From JALOTE01 sp031422195 (GTDB lineage Bacteria; Pseudomonadota; Alphaproteobacteria; Rhizobiales; Rhizobiaceae), in the NCBI GenBank assembly GCA_031422195.1, contig JANOPZ010000055.1:1-7054 (forward strand): a DNA stretch of 7,054 nt, read 5' to 3'. This document shows, piece by piece, positions 1 through 6,337 of this stretch. Made by a program: the position numbers and the translations under genes. Below the pieces are notes generated by a model. The model was not told the origin of the DNA. It worked only from the letters and a program-made list of their open reading frames with translations, and did not search any database. Numbering within the stretch: position 1 is the first letter of the stretch; every line of letters starts with the position of its first letter.

Positions 1-970
1 CGATTACGGCGGCAGTGCCAAGGCCGGAGCCGAGCGCCTTTAACCCGTCAAAATCCATGGTCGCATCCATAATTTGCGCAGCTGGAACCATTGGAACTGA
101 CGAGCCACCGGGAATGACCGCTAGCAAATTATCCCAGCCGCCACGAATGCCGCCGCAATGTTTGTCGATCAGTTCCTTGAACGGCACGCCCATCGCCTCT
201 TCAAACGTGGCCGGTTTATTAACATGGCCAGACACACAAAACAGTTTGGTGCCGGTATTGTTTTCGCGGCCAAAGCCTTTGAACCAAGCTCCGCCACGAC
301 GCAAAATAGTCGGCGCAACGGCGATAGATTCAACGTTGTTGACCGTTGTTGGGCAGCCATAAAGGCCAACGTTTGCCGGGAACGGCGGTTTGAGGCGCGG
401 CTGACCTTTTTTGCCCTCTAAGCTTTCAAGCAAAGCGGTTTCTTCACCGCAAATATAAGCGCCTGCGCCATGGTGCAGATAAATATCAAAATCCCAGCCG
501 CATTTGTTGTTTTTGCCGAGCAGGCCTGCATCGTAGCACTCGTCGAGTGCGCGCTGCAGGGCGTGGCGTTCACGGATATATTCGCCGCGAATGTAAATGT
601 AGGCGGCGTGAGCAAGCATGGCGCGGCCAGCAATGATGCAGCCTTCAAGCAGAGTATGTGGATCATGCCGCATAATATCACGGTCTTTGCAGGTGCCGGG
701 CTCTGATTCGTCAGCATTGACCACCAGATAATGCGGGCGCTCGCCCACTTCCTTCGGCATGAACGACCATTTCAACCCGGTAGGGAACCCTGCCCCGCCA
801 CGACCGCGCAGGCAGGAATCTTTCATTTCCTGAATGATCCAGTCTTTGCCTTTATCGAGCAGGCCTTTGGTATTATCCCAATGGCCGCGTGACATCGCGC
901 CCTTCAGCGACTTGTCGTGAATGCCGTAGATATTGGTAAAGATACGGTCTTTATCGGTGAGCATTACCAT
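1..970 (-). CDS. nuoF: NADH-quinone oxidoreductase subunit F (NuoF), 3' end beyond window
   Basis: NuoF is the NADH-oxidising flavoprotein of complex I: it takes a hydride from NADH onto FMN and passes electrons into the iron-sulfur chain. The frame is open from the start at 970 to the window edge, giving 323 codons plus one base; the family is usually about 430 residues. Visible are the glycine-rich FMN/NADH loop GRGGAGFPTG (residues 56-65), the conserved stretch NADESEPGTCKDR (85-97), GAGAYICGEETAL (168-180), and the start of the SLBB-like region after about residue 245. The C-terminal domain with the four cysteines for cluster N3 lies outside. The start ATG at 970 has GAGG at 980-983, 9 nt upstream; a second ATG at 964 would give MLTDKDRIF, the N-terminus common in relatives, so the true start may be either. 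It lies 6 nt (all A) after the nuoE stop, as the last visible gene of the nuo operon. Identity is certain; it is truncated only by the window. Confidence 0.97.
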   Translation of the reverse strand, partial: MVMLTDKDRIFTNIYGIHDKSLKGAMSRGHWDNTKGLLDKGKDWIIQEMKDSCLRGRGGAGFPTGLKWSFMPKEVGERPHYLVVNADESEPGTCKDRDIMRHDPHTLLEGCIIAGRAMLAHAAYIYIRGEYIRERHALQRALDECYDAGLLGKNNKCGWDFDIYLHHGAGAYICGEETALLESLEGKKGQPRLKPPFPANVGLYGCPTTVNNVESIAVAPTILRRGGAWFKGFGRENNTGTKLFCVSGHVNKPATFEEAMGVPFKELIDKHCGGIRGGWDNLLAVIPGGSSVPMVPAAQIMDATMDFDGLKALGSGLGTAAVI

Positions 971-976
971 TTTTTT

Positions 977-1978
977 CTACCTCGGCTTCTTGCCAAAGAC
1001 TTTGATATATTCGGCGACGCCACCCTTGGCCAAGGCTTTAGCCTGTTTTTGCCAATCATCGCGCTCAATGCGGCCAGAGAATTTCAGATAACCATTGACC
1101 CAATCGCACTCAGCTTTTTTCCAAGAGGCCACTTGGGTAAATGTGAAGATACCGAGCGATTGCAAGATGCCTTCGATTTTTGGGCCAACGCCAGAGATGA
1201 GTTTGAGATCATCGACGGAAGCAGGTTTTGCGATGCCAGCGGGGCGGTTTTTATCGGCCAGAGAGGGCGCGACAACAGCGGCCAATTGTGCGGCAGACGC
1301 AGCTTTTGGTGCAACAATTTCTATTGCGGTTTTTTTGACCACTTGCGCTTTGGCAGCCTTAGGTTCGGCTTTACCTGTCAAAGTGATCGGCTCACCAACA
1401 GGTGCTGAAAATATCCGGTCAATTTGCGGGCCGGGTGTAACGCTTGCGCCATTGCCTGCTTCAAACGCATCAATGATTTCTGCCAACCGTTCCGGCGTTA
1501 AATCCTCGTAGGTATCGTGGCCGATCATCACCATTGGAGCATTAACGCACGCACCTTGGCACTCAACTTCTTCCCAAGACAATGTTCCGGCAGCATTCAT
1601 ATGAATTGGGTCGTGGTGGATTTTATGCATACACACATCCATGAGCGCTTCCGAACCGCGCAGCATGCAGGGCGTTGTGCCGCACACTTGCACATGGGCG
1701 CGCGTTCCAACTGGCCCAAGTTGAAACTGCGTATAAAACGTCGCAACTTCCAGTGCACGAATATAGGGCATCGTCAGCATATCAGCGACATGCTCTATGG
1801 CAGGTTTTGAAATCCAGCCTTCTTGATCTTGCGCCAGCATTAAAAGCGGAATGATTGCCGATTGCTCACGGCCCTTTGGATATTTCTTGATCCACTTTTT
1901 AACCTCGCCTGACATTGCTTTGTTGAAAGCAAAACTGCGCGGCTGAAGTTGATCTTGGGCAAGGCGGCGAACAGACAT
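977..1978 (-). CDS. nuoE: NADH-quinone oxidoreductase subunit E (NuoE) with C-terminal helix-hairpin-helix extension
   Basis: NuoE is the 24 kDa-type subunit of the NADH-input module of complex I and holds [2Fe-2S] cluster N1a next to the FMN of NuoF. The thioredoxin-like core covers about residues 15-175, with cluster ligands Cys99, Cys104, Cys140 and Cys144 (VCGTTPC and ECQGAC). The protein has 333 residues, against roughly 160-240 for NuoE without an extension. After the core comes an Ala/Lys/Pro-rich linker (about 195-253), then a compact domain (about 255-333) with the helix-hairpin-helix signature LISGVGPKIEGIL and a basic C-terminus. Extensions of this kind are known in many alphaproteobacterial NuoE proteins; their role is unclear. 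The ATG at 1978 has AGG 8 nt upstream and lies 11 nt after the stop of the methyltransferase gene. NuoF starts 6 nt downstream. Identity is certain; a function for the extension is not claimed. Confidence 0.97.
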   Translation of the reverse strand: MSVRRLAQDQLQPRSFAFNKAMSGEVKKWIKKYPKGREQSAIIPLLMLAQDQEGWISKPAIEHVADMLTMPYIRALEVATFYTQFQLGPVGTRAHVQVCGTTPCMLRGSEALMDVCMHKIHHDPIHMNAAGTLSWEEVECQGACVNAPMVMIGHDTYEDLTPERLAEIIDAFEAGNGASVTPGPQIDRIFSAPVGEPITLTGKAEPKAAKAQVVKKTAIEIVAPKAASAAQLAAVVAPSLADKNRPAGIAKPASVDDLKLISGVGPKIEGILQSLGIFTFTQVASWKKAECDWVNGYLKFSGRIERDDWQKQAKALAKGGVAEYIKVFGKKPR

Positions 1979-1989
1979 ATTTCGAACCT

Positions 1990-2976
1990 TTATGCGGCGA
2001 TACGTGCAACGTGTTGAGGAGCATTTTGAACCATGGCGTTAAGGCGCTCAATCCAAAACGGGCTTTTAGAAGCCGCAAAATCATAACCAAAGCGGCGTGA
2101 CCGCTTAATAGCATCCATTTGTTTGACGTCGAGAATTTTTGCCGCTGGCTGTTCGCGGCCCAGCCAGAAAACTTGCATTCCAAGCTGTTCCATCACGTGG
2201 CGTGTTGTCTCATGGCTGCGGTCCGAACCGTGATCTTCATACAGAAAAACCGTATCCATGCGCTGAAGCTTTGTTGCTGCTGTCATTGCGGCTATTTCAA
2301 CGCCTTCTACATCAAGCTTCACGATGAATTTCGTAACACCGGCAAAATGCGTGTGATCAGAAACATCATCGAGGCAAATGGAAATACAATCCAGAATTGG
2401 TTTTGCCGCTTTGTCCGGAGCAATCGTTGACCGCGCTTCGTGTTTCGCACCATATATCAACACGCGCTCACCGCTGAGGGAGCCAATGGCACGGTTTAAT
2501 CCCACAAAGCGTTTGTTGTTTAGCGCGCGGTTTTCTTCCAAACGGACAAACGTGTCTGATGCAGCCTCAATGGCGACAACCGGTTTTTGGCCAGCGGCTT
2601 TACCTGAAATCAATGCCGACCAAAATCCATGATTTGCGCCACCATCAATAAAGCCGTAATTCACATCGCGCGCCGATGCGATTAAATTTGCGTTTTCAGT
2701 TTCATAAGGGAAGCCCGGCATCAGCAGAACTGACCAATAAGCATCGCAGTAATCGGTCAGCATCTGGCTGTCTGCATCAAGCTGGAAAATCATCTTGCGG
2801 CGGCTGGGCAAAAGCAACCGCACCAGGCGGCAAACGTAAGAAAAGCCATAAAGATGAAACGGCTGCATGAGGCGGACAGCCAACCCCAGCACGCGCAGCG
2901 CAAGCCACTCATGCCAGTGCGCACCGGTGATTTTGCCGGTTTGAATGTCAAATCGGATTGGGGCTGAATTGATCAC
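1990..2976 (-). CDS. FkbM-family SAM-dependent methyltransferase inside the nuo operon
   Basis: A 328-residue protein with the class I methyltransferase pattern of the FkbM family (named after an O-methyltransferase of FK506 synthesis). Seen: motif I FIDGGANHGFWS (109-120) for SAM binding, the acidic strand VAIEAASDTF (134-143) followed by RLEENRALNN, the LDDV segment (202-205), and the family hallmark KLDVEGVE (220-227). The first 60 or so residues include a hydrophobic and basic stretch (about 24-60), possibly amphipathic and membrane-associating; no signal peptide is evident. The start is GTG at 2976, overlapping the nuoD stop as GTGA, with GAGG 7 nt upstream; nuoE begins 11 nt after its TAA. 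It is therefore probably translated from the nuo mRNA and coupled to nuoD. FkbM enzymes mostly O-methylate sugars, lipids or secondary metabolites; the substrate here is unknown. A role in complex I modification is only a guess from position. Family assignment is firm; function is not. Confidence 0.88.
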   Translation of the reverse strand: MINSAPIRFDIQTGKITGAHWHEWLALRVLGLAVRLMQPFHLYGFSYVCRLVRLLLPSRRKMIFQLDADSQMLTDYCDAYWSVLLMPGFPYETENANLIASARDVNYGFIDGGANHGFWSALISGKAAGQKPVVAIEAASDTFVRLEENRALNNKRFVGLNRAIGSLSGERVLIYGAKHEARSTIAPDKAAKPILDCISICLDDVSDHTHFAGVTKFIVKLDVEGVEIAAMTAATKLQRMDTVFLYEDHGSDRSHETTRHVMEQLGMQVFWLGREQPAAKILDVKQMDAIKRSRRFGYDFAASKSPFWIERLNAMVQNAPQHVARIAA

Positions 2977-4163
2977 CGGTCAACCTCACCGAACACAATA
3001 TCAAGCGATCCCAAAATCGCTGACACATCGGCCAGCATATAGCCGCGGCACAGAAAATCCATCGCTTGCAAATGTGCAAACCCCGGCGCGCGAAGCTTGC
3101 AACGATAGGGTTTATTGGAGCCATCTGATACCAAATAGACGCCAAATTCACCTTTGGGCGCTTCAACAGCAGCATAAACCTCGCCTTCAGGCACCTTATA
3201 GCCTTCAGTATAGAGCTTAAAGTGATGGATCAACGCTTCCATTGAGCGTTTCATTTCACCGCGTTTTGGCGGCACAACCTTGCCGTCTAGTGATGAGACC
3301 GGCCCGGTTTTTTCCTTGCCCAAGAGCTGCTCACAGCACTGCCGCATAATACGAACAGACTGGCGCATTTCCTCCATACGGATCAAATAGCGGTCGTAGC
3401 AATCGCCATTTTTTCCAATTGGGATGTCGAATTCCATCTCGGAATAGCATTCATAAGGCTGGTTTTTACGCAAATCCCATGCTGCGCCAGAGCCGCGCAG
3501 CATCACGCCAGAAAAACCCCAAGCCCATGCGTCTTCCAGTTTAACAATACCAATATCTACATTGCGCTGTTTGAAAATACGGTTGCCCGTCATCAGCGTA
3601 TCAAGCTTAGCGACCGTTTCTAAAAACGGGTCACACCACTTTGCAATATCTTCGACCAGCTTTTCAGGTAAATCCTGATGGACACCGCCGGGGCGGAAAT
3701 AGGCCGCATGCAGCCGCGCGCCACACGCCCGCTCGTAAAATACCATCAGTTTTTCACGCTCTTCAAAACCCCAAAGCGGCGGGGTCAAGGCACCAACGTC
3801 AAGGGCTTGAGTGGTGATGTTCAAAAGGTGGGAAAGAATGCGGCCAATCTCGGAGTAAAGAACGCGAATGAGTTGCCCGCGTTTTGGTACTGTAATGCCA
3901 ATCATGCGTTCAATGGCCAGAGCAAACGCATGCTCTTGGTTCATTGGTGAAACGTAATCGAGGCGGTCAAAATACGGGATGGCTTGCAGATAGGTTTTAT
4001 TTTCAATCAGCTTTTCGGTGCCGCGGTGCAGCAAGCCAATATGCGGATCAATCCGCTCGCAAACTTCACCGTCAAGCTCCAGCACAAGGCGCAGAACGCC
4101 ATGCGCGGCGGGGTGCTGCGGCCCAAAGTTAATCGTGAAATTGCGGACGTTGTGTTCGGTCAT
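2973..4163 (-). CDS. nuoD: NADH-quinone oxidoreductase subunit D (NuoD)
   Basis: NuoD is the 49 kDa-type subunit of complex I, related to the large subunit of NiFe hydrogenases. With NuoB it forms the quinone-binding cavity near cluster N2. The 396-residue length is normal for a free-standing NuoD. Visible are NFGPQHPAAHGVLRL near the N-terminus, with His17 and His21 in the loop that reaches the quinone site, PHIGLLHRGTEKLIE (40-54), and DRLDYVS (66-72) with Tyr70, which by alignment spacing matches the quinone-contacting tyrosine known from Thermus. The C-terminus DIVFGEVDR is also typical. The ATG at 4163 follows the nuoC stop by 5 nt and has AGGA 8 nt upstream, inside the end of nuoC. Its TGA stop is shared with the GTG start of the methyltransferase gene. 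Nothing is missing or disrupted. Confidence 0.98.
   Translation of the reverse strand: MTEHNVRNFTINFGPQHPAAHGVLRLVLELDGEVCERIDPHIGLLHRGTEKLIENKTYLQAIPYFDRLDYVSPMNQEHAFALAIERMIGITVPKRGQLIRVLYSEIGRILSHLLNITTQALDVGALTPPLWGFEEREKLMVFYERACGARLHAAYFRPGGVHQDLPEKLVEDIAKWCDPFLETVAKLDTLMTGNRIFKQRNVDIGIVKLEDAWAWGFSGVMLRGSGAAWDLRKNQPYECYSEMEFDIPIGKNGDCYDRYLIRMEEMRQSVRIMRQCCEQLLGKEKTGPVSSLDGKVVPPKRGEMKRSMEALIHHFKLYTEGYKVPEGEVYAAVEAPKGEFGVYLVSDGSNKPYRCKLRAPGFAHLQAMDFLCRGYMLADVSAILGSLDIVFGEVDR
2984..2987 (-). promoter_or_regulatory. Ribosome binding site for the GTG start of the methyltransferase gene
   Basis: GAGG on the minus strand lies inside the last codons of nuoD, 7 nt before the GTG at 2976. Together with the GTGA stop/start overlap it supports direct and coupled initiation at this GTG. 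Confidence 0.6.
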
Positions 4164-4168
4164 TGCCC

Positions 4169-4789
4169 TTATCCTTTGGCTTTCTCATCACCGAGCAGCA
4201 CATAATCCGTGCCTTCCCATGGTGACAAAAAGTCGAAGTTCCGAAATTCTTGCCTCAGTGAAACCGGCTCATAAACCACACGTTTAACTTCGTCGTCATA
4301 ACGAACTTCCACAAAGCCGGTGAGCGGGAAGTCTTTACGAAGGGGGTAGCCTTCAAAACCATAATCCGTAAGCAAACGGCGTAAATCTGGATGGCGCGTG
4401 AAGAATATACCATACATATCAAACGCTTCGCGCTCATACCAATTTGCACCGGGGTAAACGCTGGTGATCGAGGGCACTGGCGTGTCTTCGTCGGTGAGAA
4501 GCTTAATGCGAACCCGCAAGTTTTTAACCGGTGACAGCAAATGATAAACCACTTCAAAGCGCTGTTCGCGCTCAGGGTAATCAGCGCCGGCCAAATCGAT
4601 AAATGAAATGAATTGCAGCTTGTTATCGTCACGCAGCAATGTCAGCAATTCAACGATCTGGCCACGTGTGGTGTGGAGCGTCAACTCACCAAAACTAAAC
4701 GCCGACTTTGAAATCAGCACTTCCGCGCGTTCACGCAGATAGTCTGCCATGGCAACCAGATCAGCGTTAGGTTCAATTGTTTTTGCCAT
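4169..4789 (-). CDS. nuoC: NADH-quinone oxidoreductase subunit C (NuoC)
   Basis: NuoC is the 30 kDa-type subunit of the connecting module of complex I. It carries no cofactor and packs against NuoD and NuoB. The product has 206 residues, the usual size for a NuoC not fused to NuoD. The N-terminal half is an alpha/beta domain ending in the strand-rich segment around LRVRIKLL (91-98). The diagnostic family signature ANWYEREAFDMYGI is at 115-128, followed by HPDLRRLLTDYGFEGYPL (133-150) and RKDFPL. The ATG at 4789 starts 5 nt after the nuoB stop. Only a weak Shine-Dalgarno-like GAG lies upstream, so translation may depend on ribosomes finishing nuoB. The separate nuoC and nuoD genes are the arrangement of alphaproteobacteria and mitochondria, unlike the fused nuoCD of Escherichia coli. 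Confidence 0.97.
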   Translation of the reverse strand: MAKTIEPNADLVAMADYLRERAEVLISKSAFSFGELTLHTTRGQIVELLTLLRDDNKLQFISFIDLAGADYPEREQRFEVVYHLLSPVKNLRVRIKLLTDEDTPVPSITSVYPGANWYEREAFDMYGIFFTRHPDLRRLLTDYGFEGYPLRKDFPLTGFVEVRYDDEVKRVVYEPVSLRQEFRNFDFLSPWEGTDYVLLGDEKAKG

Positions 4790-4794
4790 GTCGT

Positions 4795-5370
4795 TCAGCG
4801 CTCAATTGTGCCGGTACGGCGGATTTTCTTTTGCAAAAGCAAAATACCGTAAAGCAGTGCTTCAGCAGTTGGCGGACAGCCCGGGATGTAAATATCAACT
4901 GGCACCACGCGGTCGCAGCCGCGCACCACCGAATAGCTATAGTGATAATAGCCGCCACCGTTGGCGCATGAACCCATCGAAATCACATAACGTGGCTCAG
5001 GCATTTGGTCGTAAACTTTGCGGAGTGCCGGTGCCATTTTATTGGTTAGGGTGCCGGCCACGATCATAACGTCGGACTGGCGGGGAGACGCGCGCGGCGC
5101 TATGCCAAAACGCTCGGCATCATAGCGCGGCATGGAGGTTTGCATCATTTCAACGGCGCAACATGCAAGACCAAATGTCATCCACATCAACGATCCGGTG
5201 CGTGCCCACGTGATCAGCGCGTCAGCGGATGTGACCAAAAAGCCGCGGTCGGCCAGCTCGGCGTTAATTTCGCCAAAGTAGGCATCATCGCTGCCCATCG
5301 GCTTGCCTGTGTTTGGATCAATAATGCCTTTTGGCTGCGGGGCCACCAAGGTTTGGGACGATATTGCCAT
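4795..5370 (-). CDS. nuoB: NADH-quinone oxidoreductase subunit B (NuoB)
   Basis: NuoB is the PSST-type subunit of complex I. It binds [4Fe-4S] cluster N2, the last centre before quinone. With the ATG at 5370 the product has 191 residues. The N2 ligands are visible: the adjacent pair Cys70-Cys71 in FGLACCAVEMM, Cys135 in MGSCANGGG and Cys165 in IPGCPPT. The preceding WARTGSLMWMTFG and the YDAERFG, PRQSDVMIVAGT blocks are highly conserved in the family. An in-frame TTG at 5376 would add two residues, but AAGGAA at 5379-5384 is 8 nt from the ATG and only 2 nt from the TTG, so the ATG is preferred. The gene lies 32 nt after the nuoA stop and 5 nt before nuoC. Sequence and length are ordinary, and the identity is certain. 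Confidence 0.98.
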   Translation of the reverse strand: MAISSQTLVAPQPKGIIDPNTGKPMGSDDAYFGEINAELADRGFLVTSADALITWARTGSLMWMTFGLACCAVEMMQTSMPRYDAERFGIAPRASPRQSDVMIVAGTLTNKMAPALRKVYDQMPEPRYVISMGSCANGGGYYHYSYSVVRGCDRVVPVDIYIPGCPPTAEALLYGILLLQKKIRRTGTIER

Positions 5371-5378
5371 TTTCAATG

Positions 5379-5384
5379 TTCCTT
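5379..5384 (-). promoter_or_regulatory. Ribosome binding site of nuoB, decides its start
   Basis: AAGGAA on the minus strand ends 8 nt before the ATG at 5370 and only 2 nt before the in-frame TTG at 5376. The spacing favours the ATG. Confidence 0.7.
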
Positions 5385-5402
5385 AAAGCGAGCGTGAAGG
5401 GA

Positions 5403-5768
5403 TCAATCCCAATCAAGCGCACCTTTCTTCCACTCGTAAATGAAACCAATTGTGAGAACGCCTAAAAACAGCATCATCGAAGCGTAGCCGAACCAACCGA
5501 TGGCACTAAACGAAACGGCCCACGGGAACAGAAAAGCGACTTCCAAATCAAAAATGATGAATAGGATCGCGACAAGATAAAAGCGCACATCAAACTTCAT
5601 ACGGGCATCATCAAACGGATTAAAGCCGCACTCATAGGCTGAAAGCTTCTCGGCATCAGGCGCACTGTAAGCAACAATGAACGGCGCAATCGTCAATGCA
5701 CCAACGATGGCGATGCAGATCACTAAGAAAATGATAATCGGCAAATAGGACGAAATCATCGCATCCAT
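5403..5768 (-). CDS. nuoA: NADH-quinone oxidoreductase subunit A (NuoA)
   Basis: NuoA (ND3-like) is a small inner-membrane subunit at the junction of the membrane and peripheral arms of complex I. The product has 121 residues with three hydrophobic membrane segments at about 8-31, 62-84 and 92-113. The long loop between the first two holds the signature KLSAYECGFNPFDDAR, including Cys47, which matches the ND3 loop cysteine known in mitochondria from the active/deactive transition. The second segment carries FDLEVAFLFPWA with the conserved Asp and Glu. The frame stays open to an upstream ATG at 5885, but those extra residues do not resemble NuoA, and the ATG at 5768 has a good Shine-Dalgarno (GAAGGG). 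Another ATG at 5759 is possible. It is the first gene of the nuo operon, 174 nt downstream of the tRNA-Asp gene on the same strand. Confidence 0.96.
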   Translation of the reverse strand: MDAMISSYLPIIIFLVICIAIVGALTIAPFIVAYSAPDAEKLSAYECGFNPFDDARMKFDVRFYLVAILFIIFDLEVAFLFPWAVSFSAIGWFGYASMMLFLGVLTIGFIYEWKKGALDWD

Positions 5769-5776
5769 AAAGCCAG

Positions 5777-5782
5777 CCCTTC
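5777..5782 (-). promoter_or_regulatory. Ribosome binding site of nuoA, decides its start
   Basis: GAAGGG on the minus strand ends 8 nt before the ATG at 5768. This supports the short 121-residue NuoA rather than the 160-residue open frame that begins at 5885. Confidence 0.7.
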
Positions 5783-5841
5783 GTGAAACAGTCCGAATCT
5801 CATTTAACCAAGCCCGGGAAACATGTGAGTTCTTTGACAGG

Positions 5842-5870
5842 GGATTAAACCAGCACAGCCCTGACTGCAA
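5842..5870 (-). promoter_or_regulatory. Weak candidate promoter for the nuo operon
   Basis: On the minus strand TTGCAG (5870-5865) and TAATCC (5847-5842) are separated by 17 nt, about 75 nt before nuoA. The match to sigma-70 type elements is modest and the -10 is poor. It is the best pair I see in the nuo leader (5769-5942), which otherwise holds no gene and no clear terminator. Confidence 0.2.
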
Positions 5871-5942
5871 GCGACTGAACGGCAAAACCGTGCGGCCTTT
5901 TGAGCCGTTTCATGGTGTCACTATTTCATTTTACAGGGAAAA

Positions 5943-6019
5943 TGGCGCGAGTGACGGGACTTGAACCCGCGACCTCTGGCGTGACAGGCCAGCACTCTAA
6001 CCGACTGAGCTACACCCGC
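5943..6019 (-). tRNA. tRNA-Asp (anticodon GTC)
   Basis: A complete 77-nt cloverleaf on the minus strand. The acceptor stem GCGGGTG pairs with CACTCGC (one G-U). The D arm begins GCTCAGTCGG. The anticodon stem CTGGC/GCCAG encloses the loop CTGTCAC with anticodon GTC at 5985-5983. The T arm is GCGGG-TTCAAGT-CCCGT. The discriminator base is G and CCA is encoded (5945-5943). GTC reads the aspartate codons GAC and GAT. A strong promoter lies just upstream, and the nuo operon follows on the same strand. Confidence 0.97.
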
Positions 6020-6023
6020 GCAA

Positions 6024-6039
6024 ACTTGCCGAAGCAAGT
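6024..6039 (-). other. Stable UUCG hairpin in the pre-tRNA-Asp leader
   Basis: On the minus strand ACTTGC-TTCG-GCAAGT forms a perfect 6-bp stem closed by C(UUCG)G, one of the most stable RNA tetraloops. It sits 4 nt before the first base of tRNA-Asp and just after the predicted transcription start. It is not followed by a run of T, so it does not look like a terminator. A role in leader processing or folding is inference. Confidence 0.55.
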
Positions 6040-6046
6040 GACACGG

Positions 6047-6075
6047 CTGATACGGAATCAAGGCGCGGGTGTCAA
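6047..6075 (-). promoter_or_regulatory. Promoter of tRNA-Asp
   Basis: On the minus strand a perfect -35 TTGACA (6075-6070), preceded by GC, is followed after exactly 17 nt by TATCAG (6052-6047), which matches 4 of 6 positions of the -10 consensus. The predicted start near 6040 leaves a leader of about 20 nt before the mature tRNA. This is the best promoter in the window, and position and strength suit a stable RNA gene. Confidence 0.75.
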
Positions 6076-6120
6076 GCAACAGAAATCAGTTTCGTCAGCA
6101 AATGCCATTTCATTCAGTAA

Positions 6121-6137
6121 TAATCATTTCCTGATTA
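6121..6137. repeat. Perfect inverted repeat between the divergent tRNA genes
   Basis: TAATCA and TGATTA are separated by TTTCC, a perfect 6-bp dyad with a 5-nt spacer. It lies 20 nt before the tRNA-Val -35 candidate and 46 nt before the tRNA-Asp -35. It could be a protein-binding site or chance in AT-rich DNA. The rest of the 6020-6213 gap holds only the two promoters and short repeats; I see no gene there. Confidence 0.35.
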
Positions 6138-6156
6138 AAACCAGCGTTTTTCTGGC

Positions 6157-6185
6157 TTGCCAACCTGCAACACAAGAGCTAGACG
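6157..6185 (+). promoter_or_regulatory. Candidate promoter of tRNA-Val
   Basis: TTGCCA (6157-6162, 5 of 6 matches to TTGACA) is followed after 17 nt by TAGACG (6180-6185), a weak -10. The start would be near 6192, about 22 nt before the tRNA. Position and -35 are good; the -10 limits confidence. Confidence 0.4.
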
Positions 6186-6213
6186 ACGCCTACCGGCGGT
6201 CCATTTCCGTTTA

Positions 6214-6289
6214 GGGCGATTAGCTCAGTTGGTAGAGCGCCTCGTTTACACCGAGGATGTCGGGAGTTCGAGTCTCTCATCGCCCACCA
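6214..6289 (+). tRNA. tRNA-Val (anticodon TAC)
   Basis: A complete 76-nt cloverleaf. The acceptor stem GGGCGAT pairs with ATCGCCC without mismatch. The D arm is GCTCAGTTGGTAGAGC. The anticodon stem CCTCG/CGAGG encloses TTTACAC with anticodon TAC at 6247-6249. The T arm is GGGAG-TTCGAGT-CTCTC. The discriminator base is A and CCA is encoded (6287-6289). It reads GTA and other valine codons. It is divergent from tRNA-Asp and converges on the anti-sigma factor gene, whose stop lies 48 nt away. Confidence 0.97.
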
Positions 6290-6337
6290 TTTTCAAATGA
6301 CATATTTCCGTTGATCGCATCGATTTGGTTGCGTGGA

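Noticed and set aside
970..976. Seven-A run at the nuoF start as a slippage or frameshift signal
   Set aside because: It is mainly the intergenic spacer before the ATG, both genes are intact without slippage, and nothing else supports recoding.
917..1408. Plus-strand open frame of 163 codons opposite nuoE and nuoF
   Set aside because: It lies antisense to two certain complex I genes, has no recognisable domain, and is best explained as a shadow of their codon use.
5371..5376. TTG start for nuoB two codons upstream
   Set aside because: The Shine-Dalgarno AAGGAA would be only 2 nt from the TTG but 8 nt from the ATG at 5370.
5769..5885. Upstream extension of nuoA to an ATG at 5885 (160 residues)
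   Set aside because: The 39 added residues show no membrane or NuoA similarity, and a good Shine-Dalgarno with correct spacing precedes the ATG at 5768, which gives the normal family length.
5880..5905. Possible minus-strand terminator after tRNA-Asp (CGGC-N7-GCCG)
   Set aside because: The stem is four base pairs and is followed by CACGG rather than a T-run, so it is not a convincing intrinsic terminator.
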